This document shows positions 42,349 to 50,995 of a DNA stretch of 64,000 nt, piece after piece. Each line of letters starts with the position of its first letter. Position 1 is the stretch's first letter. Origin of the DNA: VXNE01 sp965203615 (GTDB lineage: Bacteria; Pseudomonadota; Gammaproteobacteria; Pseudomonadales; Azotimanducaceae); assembly GCA_965203615.1 (NCBI GenBank), contig OZ241900.1:3224001-3288000 (forward strand), read 5' to 3'. The position numbers were made by a program, and so were the translations under genes. A model generated the notes under the pieces. That model was given only the letters and a program-made list of their open reading frames with translations. It had not been told where the DNA came from and made no database searches.

Positions 42349-42663
42349 TAACCTGGTCCGCATAGGCCGGTTGCATACCGAGCCGACCGCGGCGGGCGAA
42401 CTCCGGGGATTGGTGCGCTCGGGCATTCGTCGCCTGGACGACGCTGCGCACGAAGCTCTGAGCCTGGAAGGCCGTTTCGACCTTGCCTAGAACGCCGCGC
42501 ATGCGCTGGCGGCATTGCGCTATCGGGGTTATCGGTCCCAATCGCGCTACCTGGTCTTCCAGTGTCTGCAGCACACAATCAAACCTTCCGCAGTTGGCCA
42601 AGGTTGGAGTCAGCAACACGGAAGGGTCAGCGGTCACTGTCGTTTGACCGGGGGCGACCACTC
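42329..42663 (+). pseudogene. HEPN-type toxin gene, interrupted
   Basis: ATG 42329, overlapping the upstream gene by 20 bases, starts MSHPQLDNLVRIGRLHTEP, runs 53 codons and meets TAG at 42488-42490. In-frame reading after the stop resumes as NAAHALAALRYRGYRSQSRY then LVFQCLQHT. This is the expected continuation of a HEPN-like protein (relatives read ...DLAYNAAHALALAALR...). A further frameshift near 42578 is needed to recover WPRLESATRKGQR. The gene is therefore decayed, and the MNT partner is left without its toxin. Confidence 0.7.
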
Positions 42664-42674
42664 AAGCGGCTAAG

Positions 42675-42902
42675 TCAAGCAAACTCATAGACCGGAGTCT
42701 GGATGGTGCGTACGGGCCTGCGTCGTTCCCTAACGATGTGTCGCAATCGTTCAACGGTGTCGGGCGAAAAGTGATTCTCACCCGTTTCGACGTTCACACG
42801 CGCCGGGACGTTTTTTATGACGAAGAGCCGCCCCTGAAACTCGATGTGATAGGTGACTTTCCTGTCTACCAAGGTTTCGTTCCAGTCCGCGCTACTGGCC
42901 AT
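42675..42902 (-). CDS. YgiT-type antitoxin-like protein lacking the zinc finger
   Basis: This 75-residue protein contains VDRKVTYHIEFQGRLFVIKN, then VPARVNVETGENHFSPDTVE and ending RTIQTPVYEFA. This corresponds to the YgiT/MqsA-like antitoxin family that pairs with DUF4258 toxins. The usual N-terminal CxxC zinc-finger cysteines are absent (it begins ASSADWNETL), and the conserved Cys after VPARV is Asn. It follows a broken DUF4258 gene by three bases, so it is an orphan antitoxin. Confidence 0.65.
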   Translation of the reverse strand: MASSADWNETLVDRKVTYHIEFQGRLFVIKNVPARVNVETGENHFSPDTVERLRHIVRERRRPVRTIQTPVYEFA

Positions 42903-42905
42903 GCT

Positions 42906-43025
42906 CTACCTCCTCGTTCTGAAGTCGATCCATCTCAGCGGATCCGGTTCATACAGAGTGACGACCTTGATGACAGTCCTTGACGGATAGCTGCAATGGA
43001 TATGCAACGGCCTGGTCGATGCCGG
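42906..43025 (-). pseudogene. DUF4258 toxin gene fragment
   Basis: The C-terminal RPLHIHCSYPSRTVIKVVTL, then YEPDPLRWIDFRTRR, is the ending of a DUF4258 protein, the usual partner of YgiT-type antitoxins. Upstream of RPLHIHC, the homologous LGFAGID lies in another frame, and no N-terminal part is present because the GH32-like gene ends at 43042. It is a truncated, frameshifted remnant. Confidence 0.6.
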
Positions 43026-43041
43026 CGAATCCAAGAAAGTC

Positions 43042-44799
43042 TCAATAGGGATTCGACGGCGAAATGCTCCACGCCTCGAGCTTGTGCACCCGGGCGTCGC
43101 CGCCGCTCGAAAACAGGCGCACGCCGACACTGTCCCGACGCGATGGAAAGATGCGCCGGGCGATCGCCTGGCGGCTGTTGGCGAAGACTTCGACGACGGA
43201 TCGGTCGACGAAGACCCGCAACTTCAGCCTCTCGCCATCTTCCAGTTCGAACGGCGCCGCCTCGACGGACCCGTGCGTGCCCTCGGGCCCGGACCGGCGC
43301 GTATCGACCTTCAGCAGGTTCTCTTTCGCGTCGTGGAAGATCGATGTCTCTTCCTGTCCGTCCGGCGATACGCGGACCTTGACGCCATATGCCGATGCCC
43401 CGGTGCCCTCGATCTCGATCTGCAACTCGAAGCTGTCGCCAGCGACGCCATCCACGACCAGGTCCGTGCCGGACTGGGTTGCGAAGGGGCCCATCCTGCA
43501 ACCGCCGTAACGCAGCCTTTCGATTTCCTCGGGGACATCCATGCGGAGTCGACCGTCATCGCCGAGGGACAGCACCCGCGGCAGGCTCATGGTGCCGGAC
43601 CAGCCGTACTTCGGGCGCACGCCGAAGCGGATGCCATCGAGAATCCAGGCCCACATGATTCGGCGGCCCTTGTGGTCCACCAGGCTTTCCGGCGCGAAGA
43701 AGGTGTTGTCGATCCAACTCATCTGGGCGTGGGACTCGGGGAAGAACTTCTCATCCCTCCAGTCGCCGACGTAGTAACGGCAGCCAAGGCGATGGCTGAT
43801 GCAGAGAAGCACGTGCCGGTCGCCCAGCTTGAAGAGGTCCGGACAGGACACGTCTTCGTCGAGCGAGACACCATCGACCCCGTGGGCGAACAGGTCCCCC
43901 ACGTACTTCCACTCGCCTTCGAGGGCGGGTGACTTCGCGACGCCCGGCCGCTTGCCGCCGAAGATGGCGTAGTAGGTGTCGCCTTCCAGCCAGCCGTATG
44001 GATCCCATGAACGGTACTTTTCGTGGTGCTCGTCGCCCACCCGGGTTTTCGGTGTGATGGGGTTCGAGTCGAGTTTCTTCCACTCGTTCAGGTCGTCGTC
44101 GAGGGCGACGGCCACGGCGTTGCCCTGGCCGACCTGGTGGTAGCAGATCGTTGGAACGCCATCCCTGTTGATGAAGCAGTTGCCGCTGTACATGCCTTCG
44201 AGAAGGCCCGTGGGATGGTGGTGCCAGTGAAACAGGTCCGTGCTCGACACGTGGCCCCAGTGGTCCGACCGCTTTCCCAGTTGGGTGTCCTGGAATATGT
44301 AGAACAGGTGATACCGGCCCTTCCAGTAAATGGCGCCATTGGGGTCGAACGGCATCGCGATGCCTTCCGGCACCACGAAGTGGTAGGCCGGACGCGCCGG
44401 GTCGCTCAGGATGCGCTCCCTGGTGCTGCGCGCTTGCTCCGAGCGTGCATCGCCATGTCGGGACCCGGCGGTGAACACGCATCGCCACTCGCCATCCGGC
44501 TCCCGTTTCATCTCGAACTGAAAGAACCCGCCGCCGATCGACGAACGCGTCGTTATGGGGTCGATGATGGCCGTATCGCCCTCCACGACCACCTTGGCAT
44601 CATCCAGCACAAGACGCTTGTCCATGTGGACGGCCTGTTGGTCCTGTTCCAGGTATGCGGCCCTCAGATCGGCCTTGGTCCTGCCGGAGTCGCTTTGCCA
44701 CTCTTCGGAGTAGAAGGCCAACTGCCGTTCGACGTCTCCCGCTGCGGTGGCTTTGCTGAAATCCTGGACCACCGCCAGCACGGCTTCCTCGATGCTCAT
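43042..44799 (-). CDS. GH32-like glycoside hydrolase with N-terminal SnoaL/NTF2-like domain
   Basis: This is a 585-residue protein. Residues 1-120 resemble an NTF2/SnoaL-like domain (SIEEAVLAVVQDFSKATAAG, then DVERQLAFYSEEWQSDS). The GH32 five-bladed propeller follows: FDPNG with nucleophile D152, RSWDPYGW with D266, then DVSCPDLFKLGDRHV. A C-terminal beta-sandwich (VFVDRSVVEVFANSRQAI) is classic for levanases and invertases. In GH32 the acid/base Glu precedes Cys (ECPD); here Ser318 occupies that position, so activity or mechanism may differ. I chose ATG 44799, which has GAGAGGAAG upstream. Confidence 0.82.
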   Translation of the reverse strand: MSIEEAVLAVVQDFSKATAAGDVERQLAFYSEEWQSDSGRTKADLRAAYLEQDQQAVHMDKRLVLDDAKVVVEGDTAIIDPITTRSSIGGGFFQFEMKREPDGEWRCVFTAGSRHGDARSEQARSTRERILSDPARPAYHFVVPEGIAMPFDPNGAIYWKGRYHLFYIFQDTQLGKRSDHWGHVSSTDLFHWHHHPTGLLEGMYSGNCFINRDGVPTICYHQVGQGNAVAVALDDDLNEWKKLDSNPITPKTRVGDEHHEKYRSWDPYGWLEGDTYYAIFGGKRPGVAKSPALEGEWKYVGDLFAHGVDGVSLDEDVSCPDLFKLGDRHVLLCISHRLGCRYYVGDWRDEKFFPESHAQMSWIDNTFFAPESLVDHKGRRIMWAWILDGIRFGVRPKYGWSGTMSLPRVLSLGDDGRLRMDVPEEIERLRYGGCRMGPFATQSGTDLVVDGVAGDSFELQIEIEGTGASAYGVKVRVSPDGQEETSIFHDAKENLLKVDTRRSGPEGTHGSVEAAPFELEDGERLKLRVFVDRSVVEVFANSRQAIARRIFPSRRDSVGVRLFSSGGDARVHKLEAWSISPSNPY

Positions 44800-44914
44800 G
44801 TTGCGTACACTTCCTCTCAACGGGACGTTCGGACCATCAAGTTATCAATGATCCGCCCCTTGCCCCAGTGGCGAATATCGATCTTCACCCGGAAATGCAG
44901 TTGAGGCGCGAACG

Positions 44915-45802
44915 ATGAGACTCGAAAACAAGGTGGCGGTCATTACTGGCGGCGCGAGCGGGATGGGTCTTGCAACTTCCATGCGCTTTCTCGAGGAAGG
45001 CGCAAGGGTCGTGATCGCCGACTACAACGCCGAGACAGGGAATGCGGCACTCGCTGCCACCGAGGGTGCGGGATTTCGCGGGCTTGCTTCGTTCATTCGA
45101 ACGGACGTGGCCAGCGAGCCCGATATCGAAGCCATGCTGCAGCTTGCCCTGGATGAGTACGGCGGACTGGATATCGTGTTCAACAATGCCGGTGTCGGCG
45201 GTGCGGTCGGTCCCCTGACCGAGACCACCGTGAGCGACTGGGACTACACGTTCGATGTGCTTGCCAAGGGCGTATTCCTCGGCATCAAGCACGCGGCGAG
45301 AATCATGAAGCGCGCCGGCAAGGGCGGGTCACTCATCAACACCGCATCGGTCGCGGGACTCAGCGGCGACGGTGGCCCGCTGGTCTATTCGGCGGCGAAG
45401 GCGGCCGTGATCAACCTGTCGAAATCGGCGGCCGTCGAACTGGCGCCCGATCGGATCAGGGTGAACGCGATCTGCCCGGGATTTATCGCCACGCCGCTCG
45501 CGGCGGGAAACCGGCCCGGATCGGACGGTGATGATCTTGAACGGACCAGGGCGGCCTTTGCGAAGTCGCAGCCCTGGCCGACGTATGGCACGGGCAACCA
45601 TGTGGCCGGCGCGGCGCTCTTCCTCGCCAGCGACGACTCCGAGTTCGTGACAGGCGAAGCGATTCTCGTCGATGGCGGCCTCACCGCCGCAGGGCCGGAG
45701 CTGTCGCGGAAGTTCCCGCGCGTCTCAAGCAGGAACGCCAGGGTCTCCGGCGTGACGAAGGGCTCCACGGGTGAGCCCAACGAGATCAGGAAACTGGATT
45801 AG
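44915..45802 (+). CDS. SDR family oxidoreductase
   Basis: This 295-residue classical SDR has GGASGMGLATSM, FNNAGVGGAVGPL, INTASVAGLSGDGGPLVYSA and AKAAVINLSKS, with catalytic Ser, Tyr and Lys. It ends in the family's VTGEAILVDGGLT. The aspartate after strand 2 (VVIADYN) suggests NAD preference. It has an extra about 35-residue C-terminal tail. The substrate is unknown. It diverges from the GH32-like gene, and a sulfatase lies about 1 kb away. Confidence 0.86.
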   Translation: MRLENKVAVITGGASGMGLATSMRFLEEGARVVIADYNAETGNAALAATEGAGFRGLASFIRTDVASEPDIEAMLQLALDEYGGLDIVFNNAGVGGAVGPLTETTVSDWDYTFDVLAKGVFLGIKHAARIMKRAGKGGSLINTASVAGLSGDGGPLVYSAAKAAVINLSKSAAVELAPDRIRVNAICPGFIATPLAAGNRPGSDGDDLERTRAAFAKSQPWPTYGTGNHVAGAALFLASDDSEFVTGEAILVDGGLTAAGPELSRKFPRVSSRNARVSGVTKGSTGEPNEIRKLD

Positions 45803-45906
45803 CAATGCCGCAGATGGACCAGGTGTTCTCGGTCGATGACGAGAGCATTTGCGGCATACCCGGTGGTCGAAGGTTCCAGACATCCGTTCGGTGTCCCGTC
45901 CTATGT

Positions 45907-45934
45907 GATGCGTGATGTGATAGCATCAGGCGTC
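45907..45934 (+). promoter_or_regulatory. Palindromic operator of VapBC
   Basis: GATGCGTGATG (45907-45917) and CATCAGGCGTC (45924-45934) form an inverted repeat with a 6-base centre (TGATAG), matching at 9 of 11 positions, just upstream of the vapB start. VapB usually binds such a site to repress its operon. GTGAGGCG serves as ribosome site before ATG 45956. Confidence 0.5.
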
Positions 45935-45955
45935 AATCCTTGGTGAGGCGCTGTT

Positions 45956-46207
45956 ATGCGGACTACCCTAAATATCGAGGACGACCTGCTCATCGCGGTG
46001 AAAGAGGTGGCCCGACGCGAGTCGAGATCTGCGGGGGCCGTGGTCTCAAGCCTGTTGCGGCGATCATTGGCCGGAGAGAAGCAGGATGACGAGTTGAACC
46101 AGGCGAGCGAAACCGAAGCGGAGTTCGGTTTTCGTCCATTTCCGAAGCGCGGGGGTATCGTCACAAACGCCTTGATTGATCGCCTTCGGGAAGAAGCCGG
46201 TGACTGA
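45956..46207 (+). CDS. VapB-like antitoxin
   Basis: This 83-residue protein starts MRTTLNIEDDLLIAVKEVAR, a ribbon-helix-helix domain, with RSAGAVVSSLLRRSLAG next. The C-terminal tail (FGFRPFPKRGGIVTNALIDR) is the usual toxin-binding part of this VapB subtype. The stop TGA overlaps the toxin's ATG (TGATG). A palindrome upstream is a probable operator. Confidence 0.85.
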   Translation: MRTTLNIEDDLLIAVKEVARRESRSAGAVVSSLLRRSLAGEKQDDELNQASETEAEFGFRPFPKRGGIVTNALIDRLREEAGD

Positions 46208-46635
46208 TGCGTGCGTTGCTGGACGTAAACGTCCTTATCGCGTTGCTGGATGCCGAGCATTTGCATCACGATCAGGCCAGGAGGTGGCTTCGGGAGAATA
46301 TCCGAACCGGATGGGCGACCTGTCCGATCACGCAGAACGGTTGCCTGAGGGTCATGGCCCAGCCGGGCTACACCAACCCTCTGTCCACGTCGCAGGTAGC
46401 GGAACGTCTGCGCGAGGCTACCGATACCGCGCATCATGAATTCTGGCCTGACGACATGAGCCTCCTGCCAACCGACGTTGTCGACTGGCGCCGACTGATC
46501 GGTCCCAAACAGCTCACCGATGTCTATCTGCTGGCACTTGCCGTCAGGCACGGCGGGCGATTCGTTACCTTCGACGCACGGATTGCCCCGCCGGTCGTCC
46601 CGCAAGCAAACGAACGGAACATCTGCATCATTTGA
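46207..46635 (+). CDS. VapC PIN-domain toxin
   Basis: This 142-residue PIN protein has MRALLDVNVLIALLDAEHLH with the first Asp, ITQNGCLRVM in the second motif, and QLTDVYLLALAVRHGGRFVT then FDARI with the later acidic residues. It probably cleaves tRNA or rRNA when free of VapB. It is coupled to vapB by one-base overlap. The subtype with the TxxxLLRVM-like motif is common in Proteobacteria. Confidence 0.85.
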   Translation: MRALLDVNVLIALLDAEHLHHDQARRWLRENIRTGWATCPITQNGCLRVMAQPGYTNPLSTSQVAERLREATDTAHHEFWPDDMSLLPTDVVDWRRLIGPKQLTDVYLLALAVRHGGRFVTFDARIAPPVVPQANERNICII

Positions 46636-46702
46636 CCGCCGTGGTTCGAACTACGGTCACGCAGACAGACAGCGTTGCCCCGATTCGAGGAGACCCCGAC
46701 CG

Positions 46703-46738
46703 TTGAGACGCGTCGTCGACGCGAGCATTGCGATTAAT
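46703..46738 (+). pseudogene. N-terminal scrap of a PIN-domain gene
   Basis: TTG 46703, preceded by GAGGAG, reads LRRVVDASIAIN, the typical first strand of a VapC protein (compare VVDASVALKW). The sequence then stops resembling PIN and runs into the 3' end of the convergent sulfatase gene. Only 12 codons support the call, so chance cannot be excluded. Confidence 0.3.
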
Positions 46739-48153
46739 CACACATCATCGAATATCGGGTCGGTGCACCACCGCCGAAACTGCTTCTTGGTGATCGCGAG
46801 CGCCGCTTTCGACTCCGGGTACTGCCCCCTGTCATCCGTATCCGCGATCCAGGCCTCCACGAGCGCACGCATGGCCTTCAGGATTTCCTGGTGGTCCGGG
46901 TCGTCCGCCAGGTTGACCGTTTCGTGCGGGTCCTCCTTGAGATCGTACAGTTCCTCCGCTGGCCTCGGTCCATAGGCCAATGCCTGGGCCGGTGTCAGCT
47001 CTCCGCGTTCATACAACTCCCGGGTCCGTATGATCGCCGGCCACACCTCGCGGAAGTTGGGCTGCGCGACCGGCCGGTCGGTCATGAAGTTCCTGATGTA
47101 GTGATAGCGGTCACCGATGGCGCTGCGCGTCCTGTCCACCACCCATTCGCAGCGATCCCTCGCTGAGAACACGTGCTCGCGCTGTGGTCCCTCGAACAGG
47201 TTGGTGGAGTCCATGTAGTCCGGCACCGTGATTCCGGCGAGTTCCAGCGATGTGGCGCCCACGTCGAGGGTGGCGACCGGTTCCCTGCGCCGCGTGCCTG
47301 GCGGGATCAGCTTCTGGAATTTCGGCATGCCCGGCGCGGCCGCCATCAACGGCACGTGCAGGCCCTCCTCGTAACACATCTGCTTGGCGCGCGGGAACAG
47401 GGCGCCGTGATCGCTCAGGAAGAAAATGATGGTGTTGCCCCAATGTCCGTCCGCCTTCAGGCGCTCGACCATCTGCCCAACGAGGATGTCGCTGATCAGC
47501 ATGGTGTTGAGCTGGTTGGCGACCATCTCGCGCATCTCCGGAATATCCGGATACTGCGGCGGCACCGTGACATCGTCAGGGTTGACGAGCTTCGGATCCT
47601 CGCCGCCCAGCCGCTGCAGGACTCCCGCTGCCTGCTCGGCGGTGTAGCCGTCCTTGCCGCCGTTGGTCTGTATCTGTGCGAAGAAGGGCATACCGTCGGG
47701 ACACTCGCGCCAGTCGCCGCTGCCCCGCTGCAGACTCACCCCGCCGTTGACCTTGCCGTCCGGCTCGCGCGCATCGTTGCCGGTGGTGTACAGCCTGCTT
47801 CGATCGCGGTCAAAGTTGTAGTCGTCCTTGCCGTTGTTGAACGTGAAGTAGCCGGCGTCGCGGAAGACCTCCGGCACGGTCTTGTGGTCGTCCGGAAGGT
47901 AGATCTCTTCCCCGGGAAAGCGGCTTGAGCGCTGGACATGGGTACCCAGGCGAATCGCGTAACTGCCCGTGATGACCGCCGAGCGGCTGGGGCTGCATAC
48001 CGGCGCCGGCGAGTATGCCCGCTCGAACACCACGCCCTCGGCGGCAAGGGCGTCGATGTTGGGGGTTTCCACCAGGGTCTCGCCATAGCATCCGTATCTC
48101 GGGTCCTGGTCTTCGATGTATATCCAGAGAATGTTAGGTCGTTTATCCGCCAT
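46738..48153 (-). CDS. Sulfatase (formylglycine-dependent)
   Basis: This 471-residue type I sulfatase has RPNILWIYIEDQDPRYGCYG with the metal-binding aspartates, then PVCSPSRSAVITG, whose Cys53 in CxPSR is converted to formylglycine by a separate maturase. IIFFLSDHGALFPRAKQ gives the later metal site. Such enzymes remove sulfate esters from sulfated polysaccharides or related compounds. No signal peptide is obvious, so a cytoplasmic location is likely. The start at ATG 48153 is favoured over GTG 48162. No sulfatase-maturating enzyme is in the window. Confidence 0.88.
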   Translation of the reverse strand: MADKRPNILWIYIEDQDPRYGCYGETLVETPNIDALAAEGVVFERAYSPAPVCSPSRSAVITGSYAIRLGTHVQRSSRFPGEEIYLPDDHKTVPEVFRDAGYFTFNNGKDDYNFDRDRSRLYTTGNDAREPDGKVNGGVSLQRGSGDWRECPDGMPFFAQIQTNGGKDGYTAEQAAGVLQRLGGEDPKLVNPDDVTVPPQYPDIPEMREMVANQLNTMLISDILVGQMVERLKADGHWGNTIIFFLSDHGALFPRAKQMCYEEGLHVPLMAAAPGMPKFQKLIPPGTRRREPVATLDVGATSLELAGITVPDYMDSTNLFEGPQREHVFSARDRCEWVVDRTRSAIGDRYHYIRNFMTDRPVAQPNFREVWPAIIRTRELYERGELTPAQALAYGPRPAEELYDLKEDPHETVNLADDPDHQEILKAMRALVEAWIADTDDRGQYPESKAALAITKKQFRRWCTDPIFDDV

Positions 48154-48476
48154 GGCTACCACTGTCGATGCGTGCTGGTGCAGGCAACGCTTTGCGCAAC
48201 GTCGCCAACAGGTCGTTCATCTCATGTCCGGATCAGGTTGGCAAAGACGGGTAGGGGGGTCAATTCAGAGTGGCCCGAGTTCCCCCATTTCACGCCGGGG
48301 CGCCTCATGCCGGTCCTTGCGGAGTCCGGCTACATCCTTGTCGCAGTGATCGGTGCCCCCGGGCCGGCAACCCTTGGTGTTTTCGCACACCGGATCTCCC
48401 CACGGCCAGAGATATCTATTTGCCCGCCCGCTGGCATGAGAGACTCGCTGGCGTACGCAGAGGATGAGACAGCCCC
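48154..48476. other. Divergent intergenic region
   Basis: These 323 bases separate the sulfatase and SDR genes. I see no supported gene. AGGATGAG just before 48477 is a ribosome site for the SDR. The rest is unremarkable. Confidence 0.4.
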
Positions 48477-49199
48477 ATGACCAAGCCATTGGCAGTGATC
48501 ACCGGAGCCAGCGCGGGCATAGGCGCGGCAATCGCAAGGACGCTCAGCGCTGCGGGCCATCCACTGCTCCTGACCGCCCGGCGCGTCGACCGTCTCCGGG
48601 AACTGGATCTTCCCGACACAGTCTGCCGGCAGAACGATGTCGCCGATGTCGAGGGTTTCCGCGCTGCGGTGGCCGAGGCGGAGGACGTGCATGGTCCGGT
48701 GGACCTGCTCGTCAACAACGCCGGCTGGCTCGATCTCTCGGCGTTCAAGGACCAGGAACCGGAGCATTGGCAGGGGATGTTCGAGACCAACGTCGTAGGG
48801 CTGCTCAACACCACGTCCGTGGTTTTTTCCCCGATGCTCGAACGGCGCGCGGGGACCATCGTCAACATCGGGTCAACCGCCGGGCATCGGTACGGTCCCA
48901 ATCACGTCGTATACGTCGGAACGAAGTTCGCCGTCCGGGGCCTCACCGAGGGACTGCGCGCCGAAGCGGCTGGAAGCGGAGTTCGGGTCGTCCTGATCTC
49001 GCCCGGACTGGTTGACACCGATCTGCTCAGCCGGTCGACCCAGGCGGACCTGATCGAGGCGTACCAGGCCAACAAGGATCGCCTGCAGGGCGGGTTGCGG
49101 CCGGACGATGTCGCGGGGGCGGTCCTGTTCGCGTATCAGCAGCCCCCCGAGGTCACTGTGCGGGAGCTGATCATTGCTCCGACCGCTTCGGGAACCTGA
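48477..49199 (+). CDS. SDR family oxidoreductase (YdfG-like)
   Basis: This 240-residue SDR has VITGASAGIGAAIARTL, an NADP-type ARRVDRL, LLVNNAGWLDLS, and NIGSTAGHRYGPNHVVYVGT then KFAVRGLTEG with the Ser-Tyr-Lys triad. It resembles YdfG-type serine or 3-hydroxy acid dehydrogenases and other broad-range SDRs. It is preceded by AGGATGAG at good spacing. The substrate is not readable, and it appears to be a single-gene unit. Confidence 0.86.
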   Translation: MTKPLAVITGASAGIGAAIARTLSAAGHPLLLTARRVDRLRELDLPDTVCRQNDVADVEGFRAAVAEAEDVHGPVDLLVNNAGWLDLSAFKDQEPEHWQGMFETNVVGLLNTTSVVFSPMLERRAGTIVNIGSTAGHRYGPNHVVYVGTKFAVRGLTEGLRAEAAGSGVRVVLISPGLVDTDLLSRSTQADLIEAYQANKDRLQGGLRPDDVAGAVLFAYQQPPEVTVRELIIAPTASGT

Positions 49200-49401
49200 T
49201 GATCCTGGGTGACGAGAGCTGTTCGGGTCACGACGGCGACTTCTCCGCGGCAGGAGCCGGCGCGGCTCGACACAAACAGCCAGCGCTTCCGTAGCGATCC
49301 ATCATTGGCGTGTCGGGACGATCGAGCCGTGCGAGATAAAGCCGTACTCAAGGAGTTGGTCGAGGGAACGTGGGTAACGTTCGGGACGCTGTTCCCGACT
49401 C

Positions 49402-50814
49402 TCAGGGCCGGGCCTTGTAATACTTTCGCTTTGGATCATGCGGCCCACGGCCGATCTCTACTACCAGGCCCCTGTTGACGAGGTGGATTAGTCGAGTTCG
49501 AGTCGCGCGGTTCGAAAGGCCGATCGCCTTGGCGATCGCACTGGTTCCCAGGCCGTCTGCAGATTCCAGCGCCTCAAGGATGGCTTGCTCTGTAGACTGG
49601 ACGGGCACCGGTTCGCGGACACTTGGGTTTTCGGCGGTGCCCGCCTTCGAGCCGCCACCGAGAGCGCCCGCCGCTCCGAGGTGTTTTCGCATCGTCACCC
49701 GCAGCCTGTTGCCGATCTCTTCCCAGACCGGAGCGGGCAATCCCGCGTCCCGACACGCTGCCAGCATTCGCTGTACGCCGCTACCCCACTGCTCGACGAG
49801 GTGAAGTTCGTGGAATACGCGCCCGATGACCCGGTTTCGCAGCTTGGACACCCCTCGGGGCAGGTCGTCGAGCGTAAGTCCGAAAGGGAGTAACCCGGGA
49901 TTTTCCACTTCGAGCCGGTCATCGAATACAGATACCCGCAGCGGGGTTCCGCGCTGCGAGTAATCCGCATGGGCCACGGCGTTGACGAGGGCTTCGCGGA
50001 CCGCCACGGGCGGCAACGTCCAGCGAGGCTGCCGGTATACCGATCCGATCTGGACACCTGCGGCCATGTGCCGTTCGATGAAGGCTACCGCTTCGGGAAT
50101 GGCATCCGGAAGCGGCATCTTGAGACCGACTTGATCGACGATCTCTGACTTGTCGGCTCCGGCGAAGCGTCCCGCCTGTATCCAGGCGTCGGGAAAATGT
50201 ACAAGCCGTTTTCGACCGAATAGGAGCAGTCCTCCCACGGTAGGTACCCGGCGTCCCTGGTGGACTGTGCACAGCCCCAGTACGTCAAGGTCGTGCTCCG
50301 TCAACTTCCGGAACTCGGAAAAGGACTCGGAAGCAGCTCGGAAGTCGATTGCTTCCGAGTCGACATCGGCCATGGGCTGCTCGTCGAACGATTCGCTGCG
50401 AGCGAACCGTCCCATCTCGGCAATGAGATCTGCGTCTGCTTGGCGGTTGGTGGACCCGACACGGACATAGGCACCAGTTTCAGGCGAGTTGCCCGAGTAA
50501 TGCGGGCGCCGGGGGCTCGGGTAGATGCGTACCGCGAGAACCAGTCGGTCGCGGTGGCGGAGCAACTCGATGTCAGGTAGCAACTGGGGTGATACGCTGT
50601 CGGCAATCAGGTTGGTAACGCGTTCCTCGTCTGTTAGCGGGTCGGAAACTCCATGGACATGCCGCGTACCATCCTCTACGCCGACCAGGATCGTTCCGCC
50701 TGCAGTGTTCGCAAACGCCACGACCGAGCGCAGGAAACGCTGCGGAGACGTCAAATCACGCTTGAACTCGAGTGTCTTGCCCTCGTGTTGGCGCAGGAGT
50801 TGGGTCAGATCCAT
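49402..50814 (-). CDS. AlbA_2/Schlafen-type ATP-binding regulator
   Basis: This is a 470-residue protein. An N-terminal AlbA_2/Schlafen domain is seen (EGKTLEFKRDLTSPQRFLRS, VAFANTAGGTILVGVEDG). The middle HATPase-like domain is REALVNAVAHADYSQRGTPL with RLEVENPGLLP and VEQWGSGVQRM. A C-terminal winged helix follows (GLGTSAIAKAIGLSNRATRT, LIHLVNRGLVVEIGRG). This architecture is widespread and generally annotated as a putative transcriptional regulator; some relatives are defence-linked. The same AlbA_2 domain is fused to HsdR at 19014. It stands alone beside a Phd/VapC module. Confidence 0.85.
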   Translation of the reverse strand: MDLTQLLRQHEGKTLEFKRDLTSPQRFLRSVVAFANTAGGTILVGVEDGTRHVHGVSDPLTDEERVTNLIADSVSPQLLPDIELLRHRDRLVLAVRIYPSPRRPHYSGNSPETGAYVRVGSTNRQADADLIAEMGRFARSESFDEQPMADVDSEAIDFRAASESFSEFRKLTEHDLDVLGLCTVHQGRRVPTVGGLLLFGRKRLVHFPDAWIQAGRFAGADKSEIVDQVGLKMPLPDAIPEAVAFIERHMAAGVQIGSVYRQPRWTLPPVAVREALVNAVAHADYSQRGTPLRVSVFDDRLEVENPGLLPFGLTLDDLPRGVSKLRNRVIGRVFHELHLVEQWGSGVQRMLAACRDAGLPAPVWEEIGNRLRVTMRKHLGAAGALGGGSKAGTAENPSVREPVPVQSTEQAILEALESADGLGTSAIAKAIGLSNRATRTRLIHLVNRGLVVEIGRGPHDPKRKYYKARP

Positions 50815-50958
50815 AACTCGGAAGTTTACTCTGAAGTCATCGAAGGGTGGACCGGTTCAGAGTCGAGTTCCGAGTGGAGACAGATGCCGGTGCTCCGTTA
50901 CACGCGTTTCTGCGTTAGCCGCCTTTGTGGTTGAGGGCTCAAGCGCAAGTTTCGGCCA

Positions 50959-50992
50959 TTGACCCTTTCTGACTGGTCCTTAATACTAGTCA
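50959..50992 (+). promoter_or_regulatory. Promoter and palindromic operator of the Phd/PIN module
   Basis: TTGACC (50959-50964), a 16-bp spacer and TAATAC (50981-50986) form a promoter. TGACTGGT (50970-50977) and ACTAGTCA (50985-50992), separated by seven bases, are an inverted repeat matching at 7 of 8 positions and overlapping the -10 box. The start codon at 50996 is just 10 bases after the -10 box, so the mRNA is predicted to be leaderless. Confidence 0.6.
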
Positions 50993-50995
50993 CTT

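Noticed and set aside
46636..46700. tRNA-like TTCGAACTACGG segment
   Set aside because: No cloverleaf can be drawn around it: acceptor and anticodon stems are absent.
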